Positions 1 to 8,833 of a stretch of DNA of 64,000 nt are shown here, piece after piece. The notes under the pieces are model-generated. The model did no database searches, was not told the DNA's origin, and was given only the letters and a program-made list of their open reading frames with translations. The stretch is from a bacterium. GTDB lineage: Bacteria > Babelota > Babeliae > Babelales > UASB340. The stretch lies in contig DAOVPV010000003.1 of assembly GCA_030629005.1 (NCBI GenBank), positions 110,029 through 174,028 on the forward strand, given 5' to 3'. The translations under genes were made by a program, and so were the position numbers. Every line of letters starts with the position of its first letter. Position 1 is the first letter of the stretch.

Positions 1-116
1 GGCTATTATCTTTACCCTTTTTGTACCCATCATCATAACCTTCTTGTAGGCCTTTTCGTCTAGAGAAGCCAGATCTTCTTCCGCGGATTTTGTATCAGTG
101 ATACTTATATTATTAT

Positions 117-539
117 TTATGATAAAAAACCATGTAATGCTGAAGATGCGTTAAAAATTTCTTTATGTGTCGTTAGAACCCAATCCGGTTTGTCTTGCGC
201 TTTTTCTCCAGCCACTTTATCGTAGTCATTAGTTATTAGTTCTATCATTTGATTAACAAAAATTTTAATTATAAGATCTTTGTTCTTCTTGTATATATTT
301 TTTCTACTATCTTTAACTTTTTCATCGTTGTTAAAATCATGCAAATCGTTGTAAAGTTTATTAAAGATAAGTCTTTCTGTTAGAATTATAAAGAATTGTG
401 TGTTATATGCTAAAAAAAACTTTTTACTATTTTCTATTAACCGTTCATGTGAATAATCATGAGATTCCATACTTATGTCAATGCCCAGTTTGATACTAAT
501 GCTAATTAGATTTTCTAAATATTTTATTTGTGTACTCAT
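117..539 (-). CDS. Hypothetical charged protein, 140 aa
   Basis: I do not recognise this protein. It is 140 residues, rich in Lys, Asp, Asn and Ile, with no signal peptide or membrane segment, so it is probably cytoplasmic and mostly helical. The start is well supported: ATG follows TAAGGAGG at 544-551, a strong ribosome binding site. The product ends in HGFLS at a run of six T (minus strand) at the stop. Other frames stay open from there to the window edge, so the natural C-terminus could be longer if that run is miscounted. The neighbours on the same strand are exported proteins, which this one does not resemble. Confidence 0.6.
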   Translation of the reverse strand: MSTQIKYLENLISISIKLGIDISMESHDYSHERLIENSKKFFLAYNTQFFIILTERLIFNKLYNDLHDFNNDEKVKDSRKNIYKKNKDLIIKIFVNQMIELITNDYDKVAGEKAQDKPDWVLTTHKEIFNASSALHGFLS

Positions 540-664
540 AATAACCTCCTTAGATTAAAAATTGTTTCGTAAAACTTAACTTCCAATATTTTTGATCTTC
601 TTTACGGTACTTATTAAGATCAACTGTTTCTAATTCCGCGGTTAAAACTACACACAACAAAAAA

Positions 665-1051
665 TTATTGAATACTTAACGCTAAAGCCAAAAGTTGTTG
701 ATACTGTATCTGACTTTGTATGCCATACTGTATTTTCATTGCAGCAAGCTTTTTTTTAAGTTGTTCTTCTGAACCAAGCATAGCAGCCGAAAAAGCACTT
801 GATTTTATAGCCCCTAATCCTGCAAATTTTTCTGCTATACCAGGAGCCGTGTTAGAATGAAAGTTTTCTAGTACCTGTTGAGCTATAAGTTCAAAGCCTG
901 CATAAGGATTTTGTAATCCCTTCATAGCCATATCTATCATTTGATCTTTTTGCTGTTGTTGTTGTGGTGTAAGGTGTGAATATGCAAAAGAAAAACTAAA
1001 GTTAGCAACAAATAATACTAAAAAAATAATCTTTATAATATTTATGTTCAT
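665..1051 (-). CDS. Small exported Gln-rich protein, 128 aa
   Basis: A signal peptide covers about residues 1-24 (a basic and polar start, then IIFLVLFVANFSFSFAYS), so the product is probably released to the periplasm or beyond. The mature part is about 104 residues, Gln- and Ala-rich and predicted helical, with a QQQQQ run near its start and SQIQYQQLLALALSIQ at the end. No cysteines and no known domain are visible. The start ATG is preceded by AAGGAATAAAT on the minus strand. The gene lies 23 bp downstream of a lipoprotein gene on the same strand, so the two may be co-transcribed. Function unknown. Confidence 0.6.
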   Translation of the reverse strand: MNINIIKIIFLVLFVANFSFSFAYSHLTPQQQQQKDQMIDMAMKGLQNPYAGFELIAQQVLENFHSNTAPGIAEKFAGLGAIKSSAFSAAMLGSEEQLKKKLAAMKIQYGIQSQIQYQQLLALALSIQ

Positions 1052-1074
1052 ATTTATTCCTTATCTTTAAATTA

Positions 1075-1689
1075 TTAACAAATCTTCATTATTGAATTGC
1101 TTGTAGATAACTCAAGCTTTTTACTATTACGTGAATCAATTAATGTAATTCTAAATTCTGATGTAAATTCTTCTTTAGATACAAATATCAAACCATTAAT
1201 AGAAGTAAAAGGACTAATTATTTGATCACTCAATTCTTTTCTTATAAAATCTTCATCAAGCTTTGAATTTGCACTTGAAGATTTCACACCATCAACTATA
1301 GCAGGTATTATAAGTGGCCATAAAACAAATAAAGAAACTACACCATATCCAGCTGCTCGGCCAAGAGTAGATGTATGCACTTTTTTTGAAATTTCCTCCG
1401 CTGAAACAAACGGTAAACTAAACCCTGATCTAGAGAAATTAATATATTTGTTAGAATTATTTACTATAGTAATTTGAATAGGTTGATAGCCTTTTGCTAA
1501 AACATTTCTATCTAAAAATCGCTTACAATCATTTAAATTAAAAACTTTATACGCAAAAGAAATAGATTGTTCATCATTATTAAATGATGTTGCCATGAGT
1601 CTATTTAATGGCTGTACTCGATACTTCGCACATCCTCCCAAAAGAAAAACCACAACAACTGGTATAATAATTTTAAATATTTTTTTCAT
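1075..1689 (-). CDS. Predicted lipoprotein, 204 aa
   Basis: The N-terminus MKKIFKIIIPVVVVFLLGGC is a lipoprotein signal with an LGGC lipobox; Cys20 would be lipidated, anchoring the protein to the inner or outer membrane. A second hydrophobic stretch near residues 112-133 (GYGVVSLFVLWPLIIPAIVDG) could be a membrane hairpin or buried core. The start has a good AGGAGG site 8-9 bases upstream. No family was recognised with certainty. The shape (lipobox, a beta-rich N-terminal half, then a Gly-rich hydrophobic segment) recalls small envelope lipoproteins found in other intracellular bacteria. It is probably transcribed with the 128-aa exported protein downstream. Confidence 0.65.
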   Translation of the reverse strand: MKKIFKIIIPVVVVFLLGGCAKYRVQPLNRLMATSFNNDEQSISFAYKVFNLNDCKRFLDRNVLAKGYQPIQITIVNNSNKYINFSRSGFSLPFVSAEEISKKVHTSTLGRAAGYGVVSLFVLWPLIIPAIVDGVKSSSANSKLDEDFIRKELSDQIISPFTSINGLIFVSKEEFTSEFRITLIDSRNSKKLELSTSNSIMKIC

Positions 1690-1762
1690 AAAAAATGACC
1701 TCCTGAAAAACCATATAAATATGGTGAAATAACCATTCCATTTTAGATATAACCTAATCTAA

Positions 1763-1867
1763 TATTGCCAAATTAAGGAAGATATATCAAAGGCCACAGA
1801 TTGGATTAATTTAGCTCAAGAAATCGCCAAACCAGCCCTATGTGAAAAGCTGATCACTAATGCATGA
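1763..1867 (+). other. Short open fragment, possible gene remnant
   Basis: In an otherwise empty gap, the plus strand reads about 34 codons in one frame with a protein-like mix (...DWINLAQEIAKPALCEKL...) and no start codon, ending in TGA at 1865-1867. It may be the tail of a decayed gene. No family can be named, and chance is not excluded. Confidence 0.2.
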
Positions 1868-1938
1868 AACCGGTATAACGACTGTTCTAATCTGTTACAA
1901 ATCACAATCAAATTCTATAGAATTGTTCCTGAATGCGT

Positions 1939-3270
1939 TTAAGAAAATAAAAACAAATCCTTTGCTTTAAAAATAGCAGCAACGGCATAAAGAGGAAATG
2001 ATTCTATACTTTCATGTCGTGAATAATTTTGTGTAGAAAAACGAATTCCAAATAATGAATTCGGACGATCTTTTAAAAACAAATGTAAACTCCTGAGTGT
2101 TTTTCCAGATCCACTTTTAACCTCAACGGGAATGATTTTTTCTCCTTTTTGAATCAAATAATCAACCTCCGCACTACTACTAGGAACATTTCTCTGCCAA
2201 TAGAATAATTGTTTTTTTGCATGCACATTTGCATAGGCTAGCATTTCTTGTCCAACGAAAGATTCTACAAGCTCACCTTTGTTAACAAACTGCTGCATTG
2301 GATTCAAAAACCATGCTTCTAAATCAAGTCCTAAAACCGCTTGGCTCAGGGCAACGTCTAAAAAAATTATTTTGTAACATTCTGGATTAATATTTGCACC
2401 CAATGGAATACCATTACCAGAGCTATGCGTAACTTTATGGGCTATTCCAGCAGTAATAAGAAGATCTAGTGCCGGGGCAAGCTCCCTCTTTCGATAATTA
2501 CCATCAATCCCGCTATATCTAAATTTTTTACCCATTTGCTGAGGAATGTTTGTAAAGATAGCATCAACATATTTAATTTGAAATTTTTTCGCATATTTAG
2601 AAAAATCCTGTCGATATGTATCAATTAATGAGTGATGCAATGCAAAGCAACGGGAAGGATCCTTTGTTTCTCTCCAACACTCAACAACCCCAGGCATACC
2701 ACCAATTGCCAAATATTCCCCCAAAATCGAAAATATTTTATTATGCACAGGTTCTGAAATCAACTCTTCAACACGATGTGACAATATTTCCTGTACAAGA
2801 ATATCATTTTCTGTAGCAAGCAAAAATTCAAGAAATGACATTGGATATACATATAATGACTCAACTCTTCCAACTGGAATTCCAACATTTTCCACAGCAA
2901 AATCAAGCAACGATCCTGCCGCAATAACATGCAAATCTGGAATGTTTTCATAAAAGTAGCGTAGCGATGTTATAGCTTGTGGAACCGCCTGAATTTCATC
3001 TATAAAAAGCAAAGTTTGTCCAGGTATAATCGGTTCCCCTGTAAATAAAGAAAGATCTCGTACAATTCTTTGAATATCTAAGTCTTTTTCAAAAATAATT
3101 CGAGCTGCAGGTTGAGATTCTAGGTTTATCTCAATAAATGATACAAATTGTTTGCCCAGGTGCCGGACAGAATATGTCTTCCCAACCTGGCGAGCCCCTC
3201 TTAAAAGCAGCGGCCTTCGAAACTTAATATCCTTCCAATCAAATAATTCTTTATCAATAAACCGTTTCAT
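1939..3270 (-). CDS. AAA-type ATPase of the DUF4143 family
   Basis: A 443-residue protein with the order typical of this family: N-terminal P-loop ATPase with Walker A GARQVGKT at residues 25-32 and Walker B LLFIDEIQ near 88-95, then a winged-helix/DUF4143-type region, then a C-terminal EVDYLIQ...IPVEVKSG segment resembling a PD-(D/E)xK nuclease core. Family members are widespread in symbionts, often in many copies, and their biological role is not settled. Full length; ATG start with GGAG 6 bases upstream. The promoter side carries three 17-bp direct repeats spaced exactly 32 bp, suggesting self-regulation. The family identity is secure; the function is not. Confidence 0.9.
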   Translation of the reverse strand: MKRFIDKELFDWKDIKFRRPLLLRGARQVGKTYSVRHLGKQFVSFIEINLESQPAARIIFEKDLDIQRIVRDLSLFTGEPIIPGQTLLFIDEIQAVPQAITSLRYFYENIPDLHVIAAGSLLDFAVENVGIPVGRVESLYVYPMSFLEFLLATENDILVQEILSHRVEELISEPVHNKIFSILGEYLAIGGMPGVVECWRETKDPSRCFALHHSLIDTYRQDFSKYAKKFQIKYVDAIFTNIPQQMGKKFRYSGIDGNYRKRELAPALDLLITAGIAHKVTHSSGNGIPLGANINPECYKIIFLDVALSQAVLGLDLEAWFLNPMQQFVNKGELVESFVGQEMLAYANVHAKKQLFYWQRNVPSSSAEVDYLIQKGEKIIPVEVKSGSGKTLRSLHLFLKDRPNSLFGIRFSTQNYSRHESIESFPLYAVAAIFKAKDLFLFS

Positions 3271-3281
3271 TTTATTACTCC

Positions 3282-3362
3282 ATGGTTAAAATTCAAGGCA
3301 AAATCTATAAAAAATGGTCAAAATTAAAGGTACTATTTAAATAATATGGTTAAAATTCAAGG
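3282..3362 (-). repeat. Three 17-bp direct repeats phased at 32 bp (candidate operator)
   Basis: The plus-strand sequences ATGGTTAAAATTCAAGG (3282-3298), ATGGTCAAAATTAAAGG (3314-3330) and ATGGTTAAAATTCAAGG (3346-3362) start exactly 32 bp apart, about three helical turns. Copies one and three are identical; the middle differs at two positions. The array sits immediately upstream of the ATPase gene, with the first copy next to its ribosome binding site. This arrangement suggests binding by a protein oligomer on one face of the DNA, plausibly the ATPase or a partner. That is an inference. Confidence 0.7.
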
Positions 3363-3537
3363 ATATTGCAACAACTTAATTAATTCTGTTAGCACAAAGT
3401 GATAATTAATTTGAAGCAGAAATCAAATTCGGATGGCATTGTGGATGGTTTGCCAAAAATTATGGATATTTTTAGTAATTTAGTGTTTTTAATCCAATAG
3501 AAGCCTTAATATAACAAAGAGTAGAATAGTAAAATAA

Positions 3538-3586
3538 AAAAACATAAAAAAATAGACTCTATTCTAATATTGAAATAGAGCCTATT
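3538..3586 (-). terminator. Hairpin terminator of the 116-aa gene
   Basis: Arms at 3551-3563 and 3574-3586 pair over 13 bases with one mismatch. On the minus strand the hairpin is followed by two T-rich runs (3538-3550), as expected for an intrinsic terminator just downstream of the gene at 3607-3957. Confidence 0.65.
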
Positions 3587-3606
3587 TCTATAAAAATAAT
3601 AAAATA

Positions 3607-3957
3607 TTATTTTTTTAAAGATCCTGTATATTCTATTTTAACTGAAACGGGCTTAAGCACCTCTGCGCCTGAAAAAGGTCCATAACTCGTAGAAAGATCG
3701 GTTATAATGAAAAGTAATTTCACCGAAGAAACTCCATATTTTTCTGCAAACCATTTCTCAAATAAGTCCTCTTTTATAAAAACATAACGAGCTAAAACTG
3801 TATACCCCCTGCTAGCATCCCACTTCGGATAATCTTCAGGTCTGGCTGTAAACTCAGGAGGGTTAATCTCTGATATCTTAAACCATTGAATAATAGGCAT
3901 TACCGATGACATTAAAAACATAAGAATAAAAAGAGAACTATAAATGATCTTCTTCAC
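3607..3957 (-). CDS. Small exported or membrane-anchored protein, 116 aa
   Basis: Residues 1-26 form a hydrophobic N-terminal segment after MKK, either a signal peptide or a single anchor. The rest is about 90 residues, beta-rich, with several aromatic residues and a basic C-terminus (GSLKK). No domain is recognised. The start has AAGGAGTT seven to eight bases upstream on the minus strand. It is a single-gene unit: a hairpin terminator follows, and the next gene upstream is divergent. Function unknown. Confidence 0.6.
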   Translation of the reverse strand: MKKIIYSSLFILMFLMSSVMPIIQWFKISEINPPEFTARPEDYPKWDASRGYTVLARYVFIKEDLFEKWFAEKYGVSSVKLLFIITDLSTSYGPFSGAEVLKPVSVKIEYTGSLKK

Positions 3958-4276
3958 TCTAACTCCTTGGTTATTTGATTTGAAAAAATATAAAAAATAA
4001 CAATAGTAAACAGACTAAATAATTAAAATAAAAACACAAGTATTTTTTTCGGAATAAAGTAATTTTAAGAGCTTAGGTAAATCACTCTAACCGTTAACAC
4101 CGCTATATAAAAATATTTTTCACAAAGAAACTATTTCATTCTTTTAACCCAACAATATCTTTATGTTCCAATACTTAATTTAAATATCAAACATTTCTAG
4201 CATTCCTAAAACTACTTTTACTAAACTACTAAATTGAAAAAAAATTAAAAAATAATAAAAAATTCTAGGAGCGATA
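3958..4276. other. Intergenic, divergent promoter region
   Basis: This 319-bp A+T-rich gap separates two divergent genes and must hold both promoters. I could not fix -35/-10 boxes with confidence. The only clear site is the AGGAG ribosome binding site at 4267-4271 for the lipoprotein gene. No gene, RNA or repeat was seen. Confidence 0.5.
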
Positions 4277-5002
4277 ATGAAAATCTATAAACTCTTTTTA
4301 TTAAGCATCTCAATTCTACTTTTAAGTTCATGCGGAAAAGATACCGGTATGCGGATAACAACAAATACATTCGCAAATAAAGAAATTATACCAAGAGGTT
4401 TTAAACCAAATAGCACTTTTTCCATAACAGCAAAACAAAAAGGTGATCAATTGTTCATACAAGAAGTTTCACAAAAAATTGCAACGCTCATAAAAGATCA
4501 AGGGTTCTCGGTTAAAACAACTGGTAAAGCAGATTATGATTTAATATTCTCCTTTGGAATGGAAAAATCAACGCATACAAGAGATGTTCCAGTATACGTT
4601 CCAGATTACGGTCCTTGGTATTATTATAACTATTATGCTCCTTATCGTTATGGTTATGGCTATAGAGTTACATATGTACCGGAAGAATATACCTTATTTA
4701 ATAAAATACTTTTAATTGAGGTATACAAAAATAGTAGTGGTAAAAAAGAACCGGTATGGCAAGGAACAGCACATAGTTACGAAGAAGATAGTGACTTGCG
4801 AGATGCTATAGATTATTTGTTGGTAACCATATTCAAACACTTTGGTAGAAATACTCAAAAATATATAAATACCAGAATGGAAGAAACCAACCAAGACGTA
4901 CAAAGATTAAGGGAAGAATATTTTCAACCGATTGATTATACAGAAAAAAACAACAAAACATACCAACGTTCTTTACTAAAGAAATCGCTTTTAAAGAATT
5001 AG
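4277..5002 (+). CDS. DUF4136-like lipoprotein, 241 aa
   Basis: A signal with lipobox LLSSC (Cys19) marks an envelope lipoprotein. The body resembles DUF4136 proteins: an early strand-rich part, a central Tyr/Pro/Gly-rich stretch near residues 107-132 (many Tyr in YYYNYYAPYRYGYG), then a strand pair ending in VWQGTAHS, where the family typically has a W-x-G-x-A motif. The C-terminal 40 residues are charged and family-atypical. DUF4136 lipoproteins are common in the outer envelope of Gram-negative bacteria and their role is unknown. Start supported by AGGAG six bases upstream. The family call is moderately sure. Confidence 0.7.
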   Translation: MKIYKLFLLSISILLLSSCGKDTGMRITTNTFANKEIIPRGFKPNSTFSITAKQKGDQLFIQEVSQKIATLIKDQGFSVKTTGKADYDLIFSFGMEKSTHTRDVPVYVPDYGPWYYYNYYAPYRYGYGYRVTYVPEEYTLFNKILLIEVYKNSSGKKEPVWQGTAHSYEEDSDLRDAIDYLLVTIFKHFGRNTQKYINTRMEETNQDVQRLREEYFQPIDYTEKNNKTYQRSLLKKSLLKN

Positions 5003-5009
5003 TACAGCT

Positions 5010-5108
5010 ATGAAAAATATTATTAAAAAATTTTTGGCTATTTTTATTGCAATAATGGAATCCGAGCCTCTAAATTTGAAAAGAGAAATGAAAATTATAG
5101 ATAAATGA
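5010..5108 (+). pseudogene. Possible 5' remnant of an exported protein gene
   Basis: An ATG-started 32-residue reading frame with a signal-like N-terminus (MKNIIKKFLAIFIAIM) ends at TGA 5106-5108. It lies directly before a fragment matching the tail of a CapA-type protein in another frame. The pair could be the two ends of one exported gene that lost its middle. No clear ribosome binding site is present. Confidence 0.3.
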
Positions 5109-5313
5109 CACATCGTTTTTGTTCCGAATTTATACAACAAAAAATGGTTTTGAAAAAATCGAGCTTATACCTGTGCTAATTTCGAATATGCAAGTAAATA
5201 TTGCATCTCCAGACCTTGCATTACAAATTTTGGAAAAAATGAACCGCCTTTCCGCAAAATTTAATACACAGGTTGAAATTGAAGATGAACGAGGATACGT
5301 GAATATTTTGTAA
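5101..5313 (+). pseudogene. CapA-family C-terminal fragment (decayed gene)
   Basis: About 70 codons read through to TAA at 5311-5313 with no ATG near the start; only a TTG at 5119 could initiate. The text IELIPVLISNMQVNIASP followed by ALQILEKMNRLSAKFNT is what the end of a CapA/PgsA-type (poly-gamma-glutamate capsule, metallophosphatase-like) protein looks like: a terminal strand with IPV, then a helix with a conserved Ser about ten residues from the end of the domain. The catalytic part is missing. The fragment most likely records a deleted gene. The remainder of 5003-5403 holds nothing else recognisable. Confidence 0.5.
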
Positions 5314-5403
5314 ATTTAAAAAAAATTGATACCTTTAATTACAAGGTTCGTCATTTAAACATTCTGACAAATTCTTTGCATTTGTTATAAAAAAAGGAAA
5401 TCA

Positions 5404-6804
5404 GTGGAAAGTATTAGAATGAATTTTCTAGAAAATAATGGCTATATAAAATATTCGGCAAGAAAAAATATAAATGTATCTTTTTCTAAAAATTTAAAAA
5501 GTTGGAAAATCCTAAAAAAAAATTTACTTCAACCCCGTAAAAATTACTTTGACTCTTCTCCTCTTCATACACTAAATGCCGTATTAATAAATGAAGGTAT
5601 TTTACTAACCTATTTTGTTAAAGCCCCCCTCTCATTAGGAGTTGCCATTTTTGACAAAAAAATGCCTAATAAGCTTTTATGGCGATCAACCAATCCGGTG
5701 TGGAAAACTCAAAAAAAACTGTGCCCTTTAAAAGTTGAAAAACAAGAAGACAATCTAATTCTTTATTTTCAAAATAAAGAAGGAAAACGTCAAAAAGTTG
5801 TTGTCCCTTTAGTTGCTATTTTTTGCAAAAAAACTGCCGATGTTCAACCTACTTTAGAAAAATCTATAAACAACCCCATACTCAAACCTAAATCCAAAAA
5901 CTCATGGGAATCAACAGCAACTTTTAATGCTGCCGCAATTTATTTGGAAGGTAAAGTACACTTACTATATCGAGCGGTAAATGAAAAACGAGATTCAGTA
6001 TTAGGATATGCTGCAAGCAAAAATGGAAAAAACTTCGAAGAAAGGTTAGATTCTCCAGTTTATTTCCCTAGAACGCCACATGAATTTGGAAAATCTGGAG
6101 GATGTGAAGATCCACGATTAACCAAGCTTGATGATAAAATCTATATGACTTATACTGCCTTTAATGGATATATAAATCCTCCCGGAGTTGCTTTAACTTC
6201 AATTAACGTTAAAGACTTCTTGGCAAAAAAGTGGAAATGGAAACATCCAATCTTTATATCTAAACTAGGCGAAGCCCATAAAAATTGGGTAATCTTTCCC
6301 GAGAAAATAAAAGATAAGTTTGCTATTTTACACAGCATTTCACCTAAAATCCAAATTAACTATTTCGATAATCTAGAATTCAATAATTATACTCCTCTCA
6401 AAAGCTTTCATTCTTTTGGTTCAAGAAAAAACTGTTGGGATAATATGGTTAGGGGAGCTGGTCCTCCACCAATTAAGACAGATATTGGATGGCTAATTAT
6501 TTACCATGCTATTGATAATCAAGAACCTAGAAAATACAAGTTGGGAGCCATGATTCTTGATTGTGATAATCCAACTAAAATACTCCATCGATCACCCTAT
6601 CCTATTTTGGAACCAAATGCCAAATATGAGAATGAAGGTTTTAAAACGGGAATAATTTACGCTTGTGGTGCAACAATAATTGGCGATGAGTTGTTGGTCT
6701 ATTACGGAGGAGCTGATACAGTAACTTGCGTGGCAACGACTCCTTTAAAACAATTTTTGAATAAATTAAAAACTTCAAAACCAATTGAGTTAGAATATGT
6801 TTAA
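5404..6804 (+). CDS. GH130-family mannoside phosphorylase-like protein, 466 aa
   Basis: The C-terminal two thirds (about 155-455) is a five-bladed beta-propeller of glycoside hydrolase family 130: NPIL near the entry, WESTATFNAAAIY, then GCEDPRLTKL near residue 233 (the EDPR signature at the active site), and GGADTVTCVAT at the end. GH130 enzymes mainly phosphorolyse beta-mannosides to alpha-mannose-1-phosphate; some are hydrolases. The N-terminal 150 residues look like a degenerate half propeller without these motifs. No signal peptide, so probably cytoplasmic. The start is GTG with GGAAATCA before it; ATG at 5419 is an alternative. It overlaps the next gene by 8 bp, implying translational coupling. 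Confidence 0.88.
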   Translation: MESIRMNFLENNGYIKYSARKNINVSFSKNLKSWKILKKNLLQPRKNYFDSSPLHTLNAVLINEGILLTYFVKAPLSLGVAIFDKKMPNKLLWRSTNPVWKTQKKLCPLKVEKQEDNLILYFQNKEGKRQKVVVPLVAIFCKKTADVQPTLEKSINNPILKPKSKNSWESTATFNAAAIYLEGKVHLLYRAVNEKRDSVLGYAASKNGKNFEERLDSPVYFPRTPHEFGKSGGCEDPRLTKLDDKIYMTYTAFNGYINPPGVALTSINVKDFLAKKWKWKHPIFISKLGEAHKNWVIFPEKIKDKFAILHSISPKIQINYFDNLEFNNYTPLKSFHSFGSRKNCWDNMVRGAGPPPIKTDIGWLIIYHAIDNQEPRKYKLGAMILDCDNPTKILHRSPYPILEPNAKYENEGFKTGIIYACGATIIGDELLVYYGGADTVTCVATTPLKQFLNKLKTSKPIELEYV

Positions 6805-8782
6805 ATTTGAGCGTTCAATAAAAAACCCTATTTTACTTCCTAATAAAAGTAATGATTGGGAAACAGAGGCCGCTTTCAATGGTTGCCCTGTAAAAAAAGG
6901 AACTACGGTACATCTCGTTTATAGAGCCCTTTCTTCTTCTATAGAACACAACGGAATAAACATGCATCTTTCTACGATTGGGCACGCCGTAAGCAAGGAT
7001 GGAATAAATTTTGAGAAACGCAAACAACTGATTAAACCTGAATATGATTGGGAAGCATTTGGCTGTGAAGATCCAAGAGTAACCGAACTGGAGGGGGAAT
7101 ATTTTATTTTTTATACCGCTTTATCCAAATACCCATTCTCAGCTGAAGGTATAAATATTGGTGTAGCAATCACAAAGGATTTTAAAACAATAAACGAAAA
7201 ACATTTAGTAACTCCGTTTAACTCTAAGGCTATGACTCTATTCCCAAAAAGAATTAATGGTAAGATTGCAGCCATCTTAACCGTACATACTGATTTGCCA
7301 CCAGCTAAAATCGCTATTGCTTATTTTGACCACAAAGAGCAGATTTTCTCAAAGCAATATTGGAATGAGTGGTATGCTTCACTTGACGATCATGTAATAC
7401 CTTTGTTGAGATCTTCTGTTGATCATTTAGAAATTGGAGCTCAACCAATAAAAACAAGATACGGCTGGCTATTGCTCTTCTCTTACATCAAAAATTATCT
7501 CTCTCACCAAAAAACATTTGGGGTCGAAGCACTGTTGCTTGATTTAAATGATCCAACAAAAGTTGTTGGTCAGACAAAAAAACCAATTCTTACCCCAGAA
7601 GCAGATTACGAACTTAATGGTAAAGTACCAAATATTGTATTCCCTTCCGGTGCCCTTGCGCACCAAGACAAACTTCATTTATATTATGGTGCCGCCGATA
7701 CTTCCTGCTGTTTGGCAACAGGAGATATAAAAGAGCTCCTTAAAGAATTACGGATCAAGCCAAAAATTCAGTTAACAGAAACCATAGAACAAGCAAAATT
7801 ACAACGATTTATCGGCAATCCTATTATTACCCCTAGACAAGAGTTTGCCTGGGAAGCCAAAGCCACTTTTAATTCAGGAGCTATTTATCTAGATGAAAAA
7901 GTTCACCTTATCTATAGGGCAATGTCAAAAGATAATGCCTCCACGTTAGGTTATGCAACAAGCAAAAATGGCTACACGATAGAAGAGAGATTACCATATC
8001 CCATCTACACTCCAAGGGAAGATTTTGAATTTAAAAAAGGAACCAGTTCTTCTGGACCAGATTTTTCAGGATTGGATGCTCTAGATTTTTATCCGGATTT
8101 TTCAGGATGTGAAGATCCAAGGCTTACCAAAGTTGGCAATACACTTTATATGTGTTATACGGCTTATGATGGTATGAATCCTCCAAGAGTTGCTCTTACC
8201 TCAATAACAATAAAAAACTTCCTAAATAAAAAATGGCTTTGGAAAAAACCTAAACTAATTTCTCCACCCGGAATCGCAGATAAAAATGCTTGCATTTTTC
8301 CCCAAAAAATAAATAAAACGTACATGTTCTTTCATAGAGTAGGTGTTTCCATTTGTATAAGTTTTATATCAGATTTAAATTTTAAAGAAAAAAGATGGCT
8401 AGAACATAATAAAACCCTATTTGGACCAAGAGGAGATATGTGGGATAATAAAAAAGTTGGAATTACAGGTCTCCCGATAGAAACAAAAGATGGGTGGTTG
8501 TTAATTTACCATGGAGTTTCGAATCCCGGAAGCATCTATAAATTAGGCGCCGCGCTTTTAGATTTACAGGATCCTTCCCAAGTTATCGCCAGAACAGATT
8601 ATCCAATTTTTGAACCGGAGATGGTATATGAAAAGGAAGGTCTTATACCTAATGTTGTTTTTTCTTGTGGAGTAGTAACAATAAAAAATAAAATCTTTGT
8701 TTATTATGGAGGAGCAGATAAAGTTATTGGAGTTGCAACTATCAACTTAAATAAGCTGTTAAAAAGTCTAAAAAACCAATAA
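6797..8782 (+). CDS. Tandem double GH130 protein, 661 aa
   Basis: Two complete GH130 propellers in one chain: module 1 about residues 5-315 with GCEDPRVTEL near 89, and module 2 about 335-655 with GCEDPRLTKV near 437. Each begins with a NPI(L/I) strand and ends with a YGGAD- or YGAADT-type strand. Module 2 is closer to the module in the preceding gene (shared WE(S/A)(T/K)ATFN and NPP(G/R)VALTSI) than to module 1, so the set probably arose by duplication. Expected activity is phosphorolysis of mannosides to mannose-1-phosphate, in the cytoplasm. The ATG lies inside the end of the upstream gene. A facing phosphomannomutase lies 51 bp beyond the stop. Confidence 0.9.
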   Translation: MFKFERSIKNPILLPNKSNDWETEAAFNGCPVKKGTTVHLVYRALSSSIEHNGINMHLSTIGHAVSKDGINFEKRKQLIKPEYDWEAFGCEDPRVTELEGEYFIFYTALSKYPFSAEGINIGVAITKDFKTINEKHLVTPFNSKAMTLFPKRINGKIAAILTVHTDLPPAKIAIAYFDHKEQIFSKQYWNEWYASLDDHVIPLLRSSVDHLEIGAQPIKTRYGWLLLFSYIKNYLSHQKTFGVEALLLDLNDPTKVVGQTKKPILTPEADYELNGKVPNIVFPSGALAHQDKLHLYYGAADTSCCLATGDIKELLKELRIKPKIQLTETIEQAKLQRFIGNPIITPRQEFAWEAKATFNSGAIYLDEKVHLIYRAMSKDNASTLGYATSKNGYTIEERLPYPIYTPREDFEFKKGTSSSGPDFSGLDALDFYPDFSGCEDPRLTKVGNTLYMCYTAYDGMNPPRVALTSITIKNFLNKKWLWKKPKLISPPGIADKNACIFPQKINKTYMFFHRVGVSICISFISDLNFKEKRWLEHNKTLFGPRGDMWDNKKVGITGLPIETKDGWLLIYHGVSNPGSIYKLGAALLDLQDPSQVIARTDYPIFEPEMVYEKEGLIPNVVFSCGVVTIKNKIFVYYGGADKVIGVATINLNKLLKSLKNQ

Positions 8783-8833
8783 CGATTTTTGCCGGCCCCT
8801 ATACAATTCTTTTACTGCAAGTTCCTAGAAAGT

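Noticed and set aside
1939..3270. DUF4143 ATPase as a transposition or restriction protein
   Set aside because: The C-terminal EVDYLI...PVEVKSG block resembles a nuclease core but no partner methylase, integrase or element ends are present.
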